64,000 nt of DNA, taken from positions 496,001 to 560,000 of the forward strand of contig NZ_CP020555.1 of assembly GCF_002080455.1 (NCBI RefSeq), given 5' to 3'. The DNA is from Streptomyces sp. Sge12. Its GTDB lineage: Bacteria; Actinomycetota; Actinomycetes; Streptomycetales; Streptomycetaceae. The notes under the pieces were generated by a model. The model worked only from the letters and a program-made list of their open reading frames with translations, had not been told where the DNA came from and ran no database searches. This document shows, one piece after another, positions 27,999-36,452 of this stretch. Made by a program: the position numbers and the translations under genes. Within the stretch, counting starts at the first letter, position 1. Each line of letters opens with the position of its first letter.

Positions 27999-28454
27999 CT
28001 AGTCGCGGATGCGGCCGGCGAGCCAGGGGGTGAGGGAGGGGCCGTCGATGCGTTCCTTGTACGTCTCGTCACCGGGCAGGGGCACGACGAGCGAGTAGCC
28101 GGGCGGGAAGAACCGTCCCTTGACGAAGGCCAGTCGGCCGTAGACGGACGTCAGGAACGGCGGGACGGCGTCGCGGGGGACGTCCAGGAACTCCACGCCG
28201 TCCACGGTGATGTGCGCGTCGTCCTCGGGGAAGAGGCGCACGGTGACCGCCGGGCTGCCGCCCAGTTCGACGAACGCCTCGTGCGGCAGCGATCCGTCGG
28301 GGTCGACGACGGTGAACACGGGCGCGGAGGTCCTGCGCGAGGTCCGGTCGGCGCCGATGTCGTCGGTGACGGTCATGGGCAGGCGGTGCTCGGCCGCGAT
28401 GGCCCGGATCGCGGCGACGGCCGACTCGGTGGTCGGCAGGGGTGCGTGCGTCAT
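27999..28454 (-). CDS. Hypothetical protein
   Basis: A soluble protein of about 151 residues beginning MTHAPLPTTESAVAAIRAIA. The distinctive core is APVFTVVDPDGSLPHEAFVE, AVTVRLFPEDDAHITVDGVE and FVKGRFFPPGYSLVVPLPGD. The start is uncertain: ATG 28454 and ATG 28466 are both in frame and neither has a strong ribosome site. There is no signal peptide or membrane helix. The family is not recognised. It leads the minus-strand run that includes the decayed gene and the galactose operon, and is divergent from the Tat lipoprotein gene with about 75-85 bases between starts. Confidence 0.7.
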   Translation of the reverse strand: MTHAPLPTTESAVAAIRAIAAEHRLPMTVTDDIGADRTSRRTSAPVFTVVDPDGSLPHEAFVELGGSPAVTVRLFPEDDAHITVDGVEFLDVPRDAVPPFLTSVYGRLAFVKGRFFPPGYSLVVPLPGDETYKERIDGPSLTPWLAGRIRD

Positions 28455-28540
28455 GATCCGGATCATGCCGGACCGGGGGTCGGATCGCAGCGACCAGGCC
28501 GGTGGAAGCTCGGGCCCAAGCGTCACATAACGTGCCCTCC

Positions 28541-30184
28541 ATGGATCAGAAGTACATGGCCGGGGCCGCCGCGGACGGCGAAGGCGCAGGCAGGCGGCGG
28601 TTCCTCGCGATCGCGACGGGGGCGGCCACGGCTGCGGGGCTCGGGGCCGTGGGCGGGTGCGCGAACGGCGACGGCGACGCCGACGGCAGCGGCGGATCCG
28701 GCTCGGGTCCCGGGTCGAAGTCGGAGTCCGCCGCGCAGGGCGGGAAGCCGCCGGCCGCAGGGGCGCACGGCTTCGATGTCAAGGCCGAGAACGCCCGCCC
28801 GGGCAACGCCGACTGGCCGGTGGCCAAGGCCGGCCCGGCGCGGGCGATCGAGGGGTTCGCGGACCGGGTCAGCGTGCTGCCCGGCGAGTCCTTCGGGCTG
28901 CACGTGTCGACGACCGCGCCGCGGTTCACCGTCTCCGCCTACCGGATGGGCTGGTACGGCGGCGCCCGCGCGCGGCTGGTGTGGCGTTCCGAGGCCCTGC
29001 CCGGGGCCCGCCAGCCGGAGCACTCGGTGGAGGCCGGGACCCGGATGGTCCGCACGCGGTGGACCCGTACCGCCACGGTCGAGACGAAGGACTGGCCGGA
29101 AGGCTGCTACCTGCTGCGGCTGGACGCGCAGGGCGGTGAGGGCCAGCGCTTCGTACCGCTCACCGTCCGCTCGGCGACGACCGCCGGACGGACGGTCGTG
29201 GTCAACGCCGTGGCCACCTGGCAGGCGTACAACCGCTGGGGCGGCTACGGCAGCTACGACGGCCCGGGCGGCGGCTTCGCCTCCCGCTCCCTCGCCGTGA
29301 GCTTCGACCGGCCGTACGAGTACGACGACGGCGCGGGCCTGTTCCTGGTGTACGAGGCCCCGCTGGTGGCGCTGGCCGAGCGGCTCGGCATACCCCTCGC
29401 GTACGCGACCACCACGGACGTCGCGCGGGAGAAGCGGCTGCTGGAAGGGGCCGCCGCGGTGCTCTCCCTCGGGCACGACGAGTACTGGTCGCCGGAGCAG
29501 CGGGAGCGTTTCACGGCCGCCCGTGACGCCGGTACCAACATCGCGATCCTGGGCGCGAACTGCTGCTTCCGCCGGATCCGGCTGGAGGCCTCCGACCTGG
29601 GGCCGGACCGCACGCTGGTCTGCTACAAGTCCTCCTACCAGCAGGATCCGGGCTTCAAGCGGGGCCATCCGGCAACGGTGGACTTCCGCTCGGCGCCCGG
29701 CGCCGACCCGGAGAGCTCGCTGCTCGGCGTGATCTACGACGGCTATCCGGTGGACGCCCCGTACGTGGTCACCAACCCGGGGCACTGGCTCTTCGAGGGG
29801 ACCGGCGCGAAGGCGGGCGACCGCTTCGAGCACTTGGTCGGCGTCGAGTACGACAAGGTCAACACCGGTTTCCCGACGCCGCGGCCGATCGAGATCCTGG
29901 CCCACTCCCCCGTGGTGTGCGAGGGCCGGCCCAGCCACCAGGACACGGCCTACTACACGGTGCCGAGCGGGGCGGGGGTGTTCGCGACCGGGACGATGCG
30001 GTGGGTGGAGGCGCTGGACGCAACCGGGGACGGGCGGAGCGGACGCAACCACGGTCTGGACGCGCGGTCGGGTGCACTGACCACGCGGGTCACCGAGAAC
30101 CTCCTGCGGGTGTTCGCGGCGGGCCCGGCCGGCCGGACGCACCCGGCGCAGGACAACGTCAAGACGGTGTACGGGAGTTCATGA
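28541..30184 (+). CDS. Tat-exported lipoprotein with N,N-dimethylformamidase beta-subunit-like domain
   Basis: A 547-residue protein. The N-terminus carries a twin-arginine signal (GAGRRRFLAIATGA) directly followed by a lipobox-like AVGGC, so it is probably a Tat-exported lipoprotein tethered by Cys about 45; a Gly/Ser/Asp-rich linker follows. The rest matches the C-terminal large domain of the N,N-dimethylformamidase beta-subunit-like family: SAYRMGWYGGARARLVWRSE, WQAYNRWGGYGSYDG, VLSLGHDEYWSPEQRE and ILGANCCFRRIRLE. The paired Cys and the GHDEYWS block are the strongest family marks. True amidase activity is unproven for these single-gene secreted homologues. ATG 28541. Confidence 0.87.
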   Translation: MDQKYMAGAAADGEGAGRRRFLAIATGAATAAGLGAVGGCANGDGDADGSGGSGSGPGSKSESAAQGGKPPAAGAHGFDVKAENARPGNADWPVAKAGPARAIEGFADRVSVLPGESFGLHVSTTAPRFTVSAYRMGWYGGARARLVWRSEALPGARQPEHSVEAGTRMVRTRWTRTATVETKDWPEGCYLLRLDAQGGEGQRFVPLTVRSATTAGRTVVVNAVATWQAYNRWGGYGSYDGPGGGFASRSLAVSFDRPYEYDDGAGLFLVYEAPLVALAERLGIPLAYATTTDVAREKRLLEGAAAVLSLGHDEYWSPEQRERFTAARDAGTNIAILGANCCFRRIRLEASDLGPDRTLVCYKSSYQQDPGFKRGHPATVDFRSAPGADPESSLLGVIYDGYPVDAPYVVTNPGHWLFEGTGAKAGDRFEHLVGVEYDKVNTGFPTPRPIEILAHSPVVCEGRPSHQDTAYYTVPSGAGVFATGTMRWVEALDATGDGRSGRNHGLDARSGALTTRVTENLLRVFAAGPAGRTHPAQDNVKTVYGSS

Positions 30185-30327
30185 GGCGGCCGGGCTCCGG
30201 TGCGGGGCGACGGAGGTGGACTTCGCCCGAGCGGGGTGTCTAGGATCGTGATCACGGCATCGCGTGTCGGTCACCGTCCGGGTGAGGCATGGAGGCGCCG
30301 TGACGTGCCTTTCGGAGGCATTCACTC

Positions 30328-30726
30328 ATGTCAGTCCAGCTGAACCACACGATCGTCCACTCCCATAACAACCGGGAATCCGCCACCTTCCTGGCCCACA
30401 TCCTCGACCTCGAGGTCGGGGCCGAGTGGGGCCCCTTCATCCCCGTCGGCACCGCGAACGGCGTCACCCTGGACTTCGCGACGATCCCGGCCGAGTCCAT
30501 CACCGTGCAGCACTACGCGTTCCTCCTCTCCGAGGAGGAGTTCGACGTGGCGTTCGAGAAGATCCGGTCGGCCGGGGTCCCGTACTTCGCCGACCCGCAC
30601 GGCAGGCACCCCGGCGAGATCAACCACAACGACGGGGGCCGCGGAGTCTACTTCACCGACCCCAGCGGCCACGGGATGGAGATCATCACCCGTCCGTACG
30701 GCTACCAGGAACCGGGCGCCGCGTAG
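30328..30726 (+). CDS. VOC family (glyoxalase/dioxygenase-like) protein
   Basis: A 132-residue single-domain vicinal-oxygen-chelate protein with two beta-alpha-beta-beta-beta units. Likely metal ligands are His in QLNHTIVHS, His in TVQHYAFLL and Glu in GMEIITRPYG. GGAGG lies about 10 bases before ATG 30328. The family covers dioxygenases, glyoxalases and antibiotic-binding proteins; which applies is unclear. The YFTDPSGHGMEI segment is standard for the family. It ends 5 bases from the convergent repeat-protein gene. Confidence 0.9.
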   Translation: MSVQLNHTIVHSHNNRESATFLAHILDLEVGAEWGPFIPVGTANGVTLDFATIPAESITVQHYAFLLSEEEFDVAFEKIRSAGVPYFADPHGRHPGEINHNDGGRGVYFTDPSGHGMEIITRPYGYQEPGAA

Positions 30727-30731
30727 GCCTG

Positions 30732-32248
30732 TCACGGCCCGGTGGCCGTCATCCTTTCCATGACGGCCACCGGGAGCGCCGGGTTCCGCGCCGCGGCTTC
30801 CGCCGTCGCCTCGTCGCCTAGCAGCGCGACGAGAACGGGAACGGGCAGCCGTGGGTGCCGCGCCGCCATCGCCCGTACGGCGCTGTCCGGGTCGTCGAGC
30901 ATCCGTACCGCCAAGGCCGCCGACAGCCTCGGGTCGGTGGCGGCGCGCAGCCGGACCTCCGCGTCCTCGTCCGTGCCGAAGCGCTCCACCAGCGCGGGTG
31001 TCGAGTCCGGGTCGTCGAGTGCCAGTTGCCGCAGCCGGGGGTGCGGGTCGTCCGCGTGGCGGAGCAGGTCACGCCGCGGGAAGTTCGGGTGCCCGTAGGG
31101 CCGGTCGGGGCTGGAGTAGCTCCCGTCCCACCACTGCCACACCTCCACCAGCATCTCCGCCGGGGCGTCGTCGCAGTTCTCGGCGAGGAAGAGCCGTACG
31201 ACCCGGTCCTCGTCCCGGGCCAGCCGTTCCACTACGTCCGGCGGCAGCCGCCGGGCGGTCGCGACGCTGCTGCGCAGCAGCAGGTGCGCGGAGGCCGCGA
31301 GGCGGCGCACGGCCCGCTCGTCCTCGTGCAGCGCCACCACCCATGCGACGGGCCGTCGCATCGCCCGTGGGTCGATGTCCACGCGCACGGCGGCCCGCTG
31401 CTCCTCCGTCAGTTCCGGGCGGGTGGACACGGCGAGGCGTACGCCGTGGTCCGGGTCGGCGGCGAGTACGTCGACCAGGTCGGGGTCGAGGTAGGGGTTG
31501 CGGGCCAGGTTCCGGCGCAGCCAGGGGTCCGGGTCCGTGCACAGCCGCCGGGCGAGGTCCCGGTCCAGGCGGTGGCTCTCGACGAGTGGGCCCCTGCCCG
31601 GCAGGGCGTCGAGGAAGGCGGCCGTGAGCGGTACCTCCTCGTGCCGGGCGAGGGTGACGGCAGCCCGCACGGCGGGGGCGGGGTCGGCCGCCGTACGGGC
31701 CCGGGTCGCGTCGTCGAGGTGGCGCCAGCCGGCCTCGCAGGCCGCGGCCCGCACTTGCGGGAGCGGATCCGCCAACAGGGCGAGGCGCAGCGGAAGGGGC
31801 AGTTCGGGCATCCGGGCCAGCTCCTGGCGCACCGGGCCGAAGGGGTCCGCGGCGAGCCTGCCGTACGCCTCCTGCGTCAGCCCGGTCCGGTTCTCGCCCG
31901 CGGCCTGGAGCAGCAGCTGGCGCCGGGCGCCGCCGGCTTCGCCGAGCACCAGCCGCGACCACTGGGCGGCGGACAGCAGCCGGGACGCGGGCCATTCGGC
32001 GAGCCGGCCGCGCACCCGCCGGTCCGGGTGGCCGACCGCGGCGTCGACGACGGCGGGTGGCACGTCGCGGCGGGCCAGGACGTGGGGGCCAGGTCCAGGT
32101 CCAGCAGCCGGATCAGCAGCTGGTCGGGGAGGGCGGCGTTGAAGCAGAGCCCCTGGAGCCGGGCACGGCGCAGCCGTGGCTCCGCCTGCGGGCCCCGGTC
32201 CTGCTCCCACCGGCGGCTGTCATCCCACGTGCGTACGTCTGTCCCCAT
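30732..32248 (-). pseudogene. HEAT/leucine-rich-variant-like repeat protein, frameshifted
   Basis: The gene encodes about 500 residues of short alpha-helical repeats of the kind HPDRRVRGRLAE, DPLPQVRAAACEAG, DPDPWLRRNLARNPYLDPDL and NPALPVAVMER. It starts at ATG 32248 (MGTDVRTWDDSRRWEQDRG), overlapping the end of the ABC ATPase gene by 29 bases. The N-terminal frame runs through LPDQLLIRLLDLDLAP and then loses the repeat pattern; the repeat resumes in the next frame with HVLARRDVPPAVVDAAVGHP. Adding one base to the G5 run (plus strand 32084-32088) restores one continuous repeat protein. It may be a real mutation, a slippery-run phase switch or a sequencing error. Function unknown; such repeats bind proteins. 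Confidence 0.7.
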
Positions 32249-33047
32249 CCAAGGGAAGGTAGACGATGTGCGCAGCGCCGGTGTCCGGGTGGACCTCGAT
32301 GCGGGTCCGTACGCCGTACACCTCGGCCAGCAGTTCCTCGGTGAGCACCTCGCGCGGCGGGCCCGAGGCGGCGACCCGGCCGCCCGACAGGACGTACAGC
32401 CGGTCGCAGTAGGCGGCGGCGAGGTTGAGGTCGTGCAGGACGAGCAGGGCGGTGGCGGGCCGGGCGCGGACCAGGGCCAGGATCTCCAGCTGGTGGCGGA
32501 TGTCGAGGTGGTTGGTCGGCTCGTCGAGGGCCAGCAGGCCCGGGTCCTGGACGAGGGCGCGGGCCACCAGGGCGCGCTGGCGTTCGCCGCCGGAGAGCTC
32601 GTCGAAGCGGCGGGCGGCGAAGCGGCCGGCGTCGACGGTCTCCAGGGCCTCGGCGACGCGCCGGGCGTCGCCCGGTCCGTCCTGTTCCCAGAACCGTTTG
32701 TGCGGGCTGCGCCCCATCGCGACGACCTCGCGGACGGTCAGCCCGAGGGTGCCGCTCGCGTCCTGCGGTACGACCGCGACGCGCCGGGCCCGCTCCTTGA
32801 CGGTGAGCCCCTGCGCGTCCGCGCCGTCCAGCCGGATCCGGCCCGCGGTGGGGCGCAGGGCGCCGTACACGCAGCGCAGCAGGGTCGTCTTGCCGCTGCC
32901 GTTGGGGCCGACCACGCCCACGGTCTCGCCGGGACGGGCGGTGAGGTCGATCCCGTGCAGCAGCGTGTGCCCGTCGATCTCGTAGCGCACCCCCTCGACG
33001 GCGAGTTCCACCGCAGGCGCCGGCGCCGCTTCGTGCGTCCCGGTCAT
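32220..33047 (-). CDS. ABC transporter ATP-binding protein (FecE/BtuD-like)
   Basis: A 275-residue ATPase of the iron-siderophore/B12 importer class. Walker A GPNGSGKTTLL, Q-loop VVPQDAS, signature LSGGERQRALVARAL, Walker B GLLALDEPTNHLD and the switch His in LLVLHDLNLAAAYCD are all present. ATG 33047 overlaps the permease stop (ATGA). It is the third gene of the riboswitch-controlled operon substrate-binding protein-permease-ATPase and energises that importer. Confidence 0.93.
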   Translation of the reverse strand: MTGTHEAAPAPAVELAVEGVRYEIDGHTLLHGIDLTARPGETVGVVGPNGSGKTTLLRCVYGALRPTAGRIRLDGADAQGLTVKERARRVAVVPQDASGTLGLTVREVVAMGRSPHKRFWEQDGPGDARRVAEALETVDAGRFAARRFDELSGGERQRALVARALVQDPGLLALDEPTNHLDIRHQLEILALVRARPATALLVLHDLNLAAAYCDRLYVLSGGRVAASGPPREVLTEELLAEVYGVRTRIEVHPDTGAAHIVYLPLDGDRRTHVG

Positions 33048-34072
33048 CCGGTGATCCCCTCGGTGCGGGTGGAGCGGCGCAGCATCCACAGGAAGAACGG
33101 CCCGCCGACGAGGGCGGTGACCACGCCGACGGGTATCTCCGCGGGCGCGGCGGCGGTACGGGCGACCAGGTCGGCCAGGACCAGGAACACCGCCCCGCCC
33201 AGCGCGGCCACGGGCAGCAGGGCCCGGTGCCCGGCGCCGACGACCATCCGTGCGGCGTGCGGAACCATCAGCCCGACGAAGCCGATCGCCCCGCTGTAGG
33301 CGACGAGCACGCCGATGACGAGCGAGGTGAGGACGAAGGCGGCGGCGCGGAAGCGCGCGGTGTCCAGGCCGAGGGTGCGCGCCCCTTCCTCTCCGGCCAG
33401 CAGCAGGTCGAGCGGCCGGGCGAGGGCGATGAGCAGGCCGGTGCCGAGGAGCAGTGCGCCGGCGGGCAGGGCCAGTTCGTCCCAGCGGGCCCCGCCGAGG
33501 CCGCCGAGGGTCCAGAAGAGGACGGAGCGGATCTGGTCGGGGTGCGCGGAGAGTACGAGGACGAGGCTGGTGAGGGCGGACAGGACGTACTGCACGGCGA
33601 CGCCGGCGAGGGTGAGCCGTCCGGTGGTCATGGTGCCGCCGCGCCGGGCCATCGCGTAGACGGCGACGAGTGCGGCCATGGAGCCGGCGAAGGCGGCGAG
33701 CGGCAGGCCCATGCCGAAGGCGAGGGCCCCCGTACCGAAGACGATCACGAGGACGGCTCCGGCCGAGGCGCCGGAGGACGCGCCGAGCAGGAAGGGGTCG
33801 GCGAGCTCGTTGCGTACGAGGGCCTGCAGCACGGTGCCCGCGACCGCGAGCCCGGCGCCGACGACGGCCCCGAGGAGGACGCGCGGCAGCCGGACGTCCC
33901 AGATGATGGCGGCGAAGGCGCCGGGGCGCCGCTCCCCCGAGAGGCCGCCGAGGACGATGTCGAACACGCGCTCGGGCGCGATCCGTACCGCCCCCAGGGC
34001 CAGGCCGGCCACCGCGGAGGCGACGAGCGCGGCGGCCAGGACGAGGAGGACGGCGGCGGTGCGCAGCCTCAC
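33044..34072 (-). CDS. FecCD/BtuC-like ABC importer permease
   Basis: A 342-residue permease with about ten predicted membrane helices. The FecCD-family blocks VRLPRVLLGAVVGAGLAVAG, DPFLLGASSGASAGAVLVI, GAIGFVGLMVPHAARMVVGA and the C-terminal AEIPVGVVTALVGGPFFLWM are present. GTG 34072 overlaps the substrate-binding-protein stop as GTGA, and its own stop overlaps the ATPase start, so the three genes are translated in series. Transport of cobalamin or a related corrinoid is inferred from the riboswitch. Confidence 0.94.
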   Translation of the reverse strand: MRLRTAAVLLVLAAALVASAVAGLALGAVRIAPERVFDIVLGGLSGERRPGAFAAIIWDVRLPRVLLGAVVGAGLAVAGTVLQALVRNELADPFLLGASSGASAGAVLVIVFGTGALAFGMGLPLAAFAGSMAALVAVYAMARRGGTMTTGRLTLAGVAVQYVLSALTSLVLVLSAHPDQIRSVLFWTLGGLGGARWDELALPAGALLLGTGLLIALARPLDLLLAGEEGARTLGLDTARFRAAAFVLTSLVIGVLVAYSGAIGFVGLMVPHAARMVVGAGHRALLPVAALGGAVFLVLADLVARTAAAPAEIPVGVVTALVGGPFFLWMLRRSTRTEGITG

Positions 34073-35070
34073 GGGGCGGCGGGGTGGAGCTGGCTGCCCA
34101 GGGACTCGACGGCGTCGGCGACGCGCACGCCGAGGACGGCCGAGGAGAGCGGCAGCACCACGAACCGCCGGTTCTTGACGGCGGGGACGTCGGCGAGGGC
34201 CGGGTCGTTCAACAGGCGCTGCTTCTTGGCCTCGACGGTGGTGCCGCCGTAGTCGTAGATGAGGACGACCTCGGGCCGGCGCTCGATGACCTGCTCCCAC
34301 GACACGTCGCCGAAGGTGTCCTTGAGGTCGGCGAAGACGTTGGTGCCGCCGGCGAGCGAGACGATCTCGTTGCCGATGCCGTTGCCGCCGGAGGTCGCGG
34401 CGGAGGCCTCGCCGGAGTCGTAGACGAAGACGGCCGGCCGGGGCCGGTCCCCCACCCGGGCGGTCACGGCGTCGATGCGGCGCTGCTCCTCCTCGACGAG
34501 CCTCGCGCCGCGCTCCGGCACGCCGAAGGTCCGCGCGACCTCGGTGATCTCGGTCTTCAGCTGGTCGAGGCCGACCTTGCCCTCGGTGCAGTACTCCACG
34601 TTGAGCCGGGAGTTGATGCCGGACGTGGCGAGTCCCTCGCGGTCGCGGCCCTGTCCCTTGTCGAAGGCGCTGGCGTACCCGCCGTAGACGAAGTCGGGGT
34701 CCGCGCCGAGCAGGACCTCCTTGGAGGGGTACTCCTTGGCCAGCACCTTGATCTTGTCGTAGGCGGGCCGGTACACGGGGAGCACGGCGTCGTCGAGGTA
34801 GGCGGACCCGGCGATCCGGTCGCCCAGCCCGAGGGCCAGCAGCAGCTCGGTGGCGTGCTGGTTCATGGTGACCGCGCGCTGCGGCGGAGCCTGGAAGGTG
34901 CTGCTCACACCGCAGTTGGTGAGCGTGTACGGGAACCCGGGCGCGGCGGCGGAGTCCCCCGCGGCCTTGTCCTCCCCCGCCCCGGGGGAGCCGGCACAGG
35001 CGGCCAGGGGTATCAGGAGTGCGACGGGCAGGAGCGCGCGCAGGGCGGCGGCGCGGGAACGCGACAGCAT
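34069..35070 (-). CDS. ABC importer substrate-binding lipoprotein (B12/F420-0-type)
   Basis: A 333-residue type III periplasmic-binding protein anchored as a lipoprotein: basic N-terminus, hydrophobic core LLPVALLIPLAAC and a lipid-accepting Cys. The mature part shows the TroA/FhuD fold (PQRAVTMNQHATELLLALGL, RIAGSAYLDDAVLP, WEQVIERRPEVVLIYDYGG). This subtype resembles the group annotated as putative F420-0 ABC transporters. The leader carries a cobalamin riboswitch, which favours a corrinoid as the substrate. GGAGAGG (35078-35084 on the minus strand) stands 7 bases before ATG 35070 and is the probable target of riboswitch control. Confidence 0.92.
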   Translation of the reverse strand: MLSRSRAAALRALLPVALLIPLAACAGSPGAGEDKAAGDSAAAPGFPYTLTNCGVSSTFQAPPQRAVTMNQHATELLLALGLGDRIAGSAYLDDAVLPVYRPAYDKIKVLAKEYPSKEVLLGADPDFVYGGYASAFDKGQGRDREGLATSGINSRLNVEYCTEGKVGLDQLKTEITEVARTFGVPERGARLVEEEQRRIDAVTARVGDRPRPAVFVYDSGEASAATSGGNGIGNEIVSLAGGTNVFADLKDTFGDVSWEQVIERRPEVVLIYDYGGTTVEAKKQRLLNDPALADVPAVKNRRFVVLPLSSAVLGVRVADAVESLGSQLHPAAP

Positions 35071-35125
35071 GACGGGGCCTCTCCGGGGGATCCGCGTCCC
35101 CTGGTCGACGTGAAACTGCGGGAGA

Positions 35126-35229
35126 GGCGGTGCGTCAGTGTCTGACTCCCGGCCCTTCCCCGCGGGGGACGACCGGTCACAGTGGCGGGACCGCACCGGA
35201 ATCGCACCGGTTTCCTGTCCTGCACCGCC
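35126..35229 (-). promoter_or_regulatory. Cobalamin (B12) riboswitch
   Basis: Read on the minus strand, the leader has the standard cobalamin aptamer blocks in order. P1 is GGCGGTGC (35222-35229) pairing with GCACCGCC (35126-35133). The core follows as GGACAGGAAACCGGTGCGAT and CCGGTGCGGTCCCGCC, then the B12 box CGCCACTGTGA (35178-35188), GGGAAGGCCGGGAGTCAG and ACACTGACG. Just 3' of P1 lies GCCTCTCC, an exact 8-base complement of the Shine-Dalgarno region GGAGAGGC of the binding-protein gene. When cobalamin is bound this would be expected to reduce translation. Confidence 0.95.
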
Positions 35230-35327
35230 TGGGTGACGCGCCCAGTCTGCCAGAAACCACCAGGCCACCGGCTCCGAGGCCTGATGCTTGATGCTTGATG
35301 CCCGGCGCCCGGACGGTGGACGCGGCG

Positions 35328-35362
35328 AAGCCCGGGTGGGAGAAAGGCTCCCACCCGGGCTT
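35328..35362 (-). terminator. Hairpin terminator downstream of tRNA-Trp
   Basis: A 15-bp perfect stem (35328-35342 with 35348-35362) and 5-base loop lies 26 bases beyond the tRNA 3' end on its strand. Three tandem copies of TGATGCT/C (35282-35302) follow between this hairpin and the riboswitch leader. Confidence 0.75.
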
Positions 35363-35388
35363 GGCCGGAACTGCTGTTCAACACGGTG

Positions 35389-35462
35389 CAGGGGCGGCAG
35401 GACTCGAACCTGCGACCATCGGTTTTGGAGACCGGTGCTCTGGCCAGCTGAGCTACGCCCCT
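35389..35462 (-). tRNA. tRNA-Trp (anticodon CCA)
   Basis: The minus strand folds as a complete cloverleaf. The acceptor AGGGGCG pairs with CGCCCCT, the D-arm is GCTCAGCTGGCCAGAGC, and the anticodon loop CTCCAAA gives CCA. The T-arm is GCAGGTTCGAGTCCTGC, with discriminator G73 as expected for tryptophan. CCA is not encoded. It stands alone, not next to secE-nusG. Confidence 0.96.
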
Positions 35463-35548
35463 TCGGTGGACCAACGATGACATGCCGGTCCCCCGGAGCT
35501 CCACTGATTAACTGTCACCCCTGTCATTCCTGTGCGGAGGGGGTCGGT

Positions 35549-35899
35549 ATGACCTTGGTCGTCGAACTGCGGCGCGGGGGCTCGCCCTCCCGGTCCGGGC
35601 GCAGGCCGGGGGCGCGTCCGGCTGCGGGGACGCTCGAGCGGATCGTCTTCGACGACGACGCGTTCTGGGCGGCCGTCGAAGGACTGGGCCGCCACCGGGT
35701 GCCCACCCTGGCCGACGTCGATCCGTACGGTGACACCCGGCTCCGCGGAGAGGCGGTGGAGCGGATGGTGCGGGAACTCGCAGGTGCCGATCTGGCGCGG
35801 CTGCGAAGCCGCGACCGGGAAGCCATGACGACACTGCTGGCCTGGGGGCGGCGCTGCGCTGCGGACGAGCGTCTGCGGATCGGCTTCTCCGGCGACTAG
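35549..35899 (+). CDS. Hypothetical protein
   Basis: A 116-residue soluble protein, MTLVVELRRGGSPSRSGRRP onward. ATG 35549 has a GGAGG-rich site about 9 bases upstream. The distinctive core is LERIVFDDDAFWAAVEGLGR, VPTLADVDPYGDTRLRGEAV and MTTLLAWGRRCAADERLRIG, mostly predicted helical. There is no signal peptide or membrane helix. The family is not recognised. It precedes the DUF5959 gene by 42 bases on the same strand and may be co-transcribed with it. Confidence 0.7.
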   Translation: MTLVVELRRGGSPSRSGRRPGARPAAGTLERIVFDDDAFWAAVEGLGRHRVPTLADVDPYGDTRLRGEAVERMVRELAGADLARLRSRDREAMTTLLAWGRRCAADERLRIGFSGD

Positions 35900-35941
35900 G
35901 GCGTCTCTTTCGGCAGGGGGACATGATGGGGGGACGTAGGG

Positions 35942-36385
35942 GTGGATCTGATGCGGCTGGTTGCCGGGGACAGCGGTGTCCGGTTGCGGGTGCTGGGGCG
36001 GCATCGGCCCGGGAGGAGCGCCTACCACGATCATCTCGACGCCGAGGTCGTCGTCACCAGCGGCTTCGCCAACGGGCGGCTGCGGCTGCGGCTTTCGCCC
36101 GAGGACCTGGACGACTGGGGCGCGGCGCTCGGCGAACTCGGCGCCGGCCGCGACGTCCGGTGGCTGCGCGGCAACGAGATCCGCGTCGAGGTCGACCGCC
36201 GGTTCTCGGTGCCCGTGCCGGTCGTCACGATCACCGACGAGGCGGCGTCCGCCTCGTCGGTCCGCGTTTGGCTGGACGTGGGCGACGGCTGGGTCGAGGA
36301 GCTGCGCCGGCGGTACCTCCGGGTCCGCGAGACATGGCCGAACGAGGTCGTGGTGGGGCCGCGCCCCAGGAGCTACTGGCAGTGA
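35942..36385 (+). CDS. DUF5959 family protein
   Basis: A 147-residue protein of the DUF5959 group, recognised by YHDHLDAEVVVTSGFANGRL, LRLSPEDLDDWGAAL and WPNEVVVGPRPRSYW. I keep GTG 35942 as the start; ATG 35951 three codons later is equally possible. It looks like a compact beta-rich domain without export signals. Family function is unknown. It lies in tandem with the preceding small gene. Confidence 0.75.
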   Translation: MDLMRLVAGDSGVRLRVLGRHRPGRSAYHDHLDAEVVVTSGFANGRLRLRLSPEDLDDWGAALGELGAGRDVRWLRGNEIRVEVDRRFSVPVPVVTITDEAASASSVRVWLDVGDGWVEELRRRYLRVRETWPNEVVVGPRPRSYWQ

Positions 36386-36452
36386 AGGGTGGCGGGAGCC
36401 CGGGGCGCGGAGGATCGTGGGCAGGGGGACCCGTGGAGCGGGAGGTTCCGTC

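Noticed and set aside
28541..35070. Region considered as a siderophore cluster because of the FecCD-like importer
   Set aside because: No synthetase or export genes are present and the importer leader is a cobalamin riboswitch, so a corrinoid is the better substrate hypothesis.
35282..35302. Triple TGATGCT repeat considered as a CRISPR or attachment-site remnant near the tRNA
   Set aside because: Units are 7 bp and directly adjacent with no spacers; no integrase or second tRNA 3' end copy is in the window.
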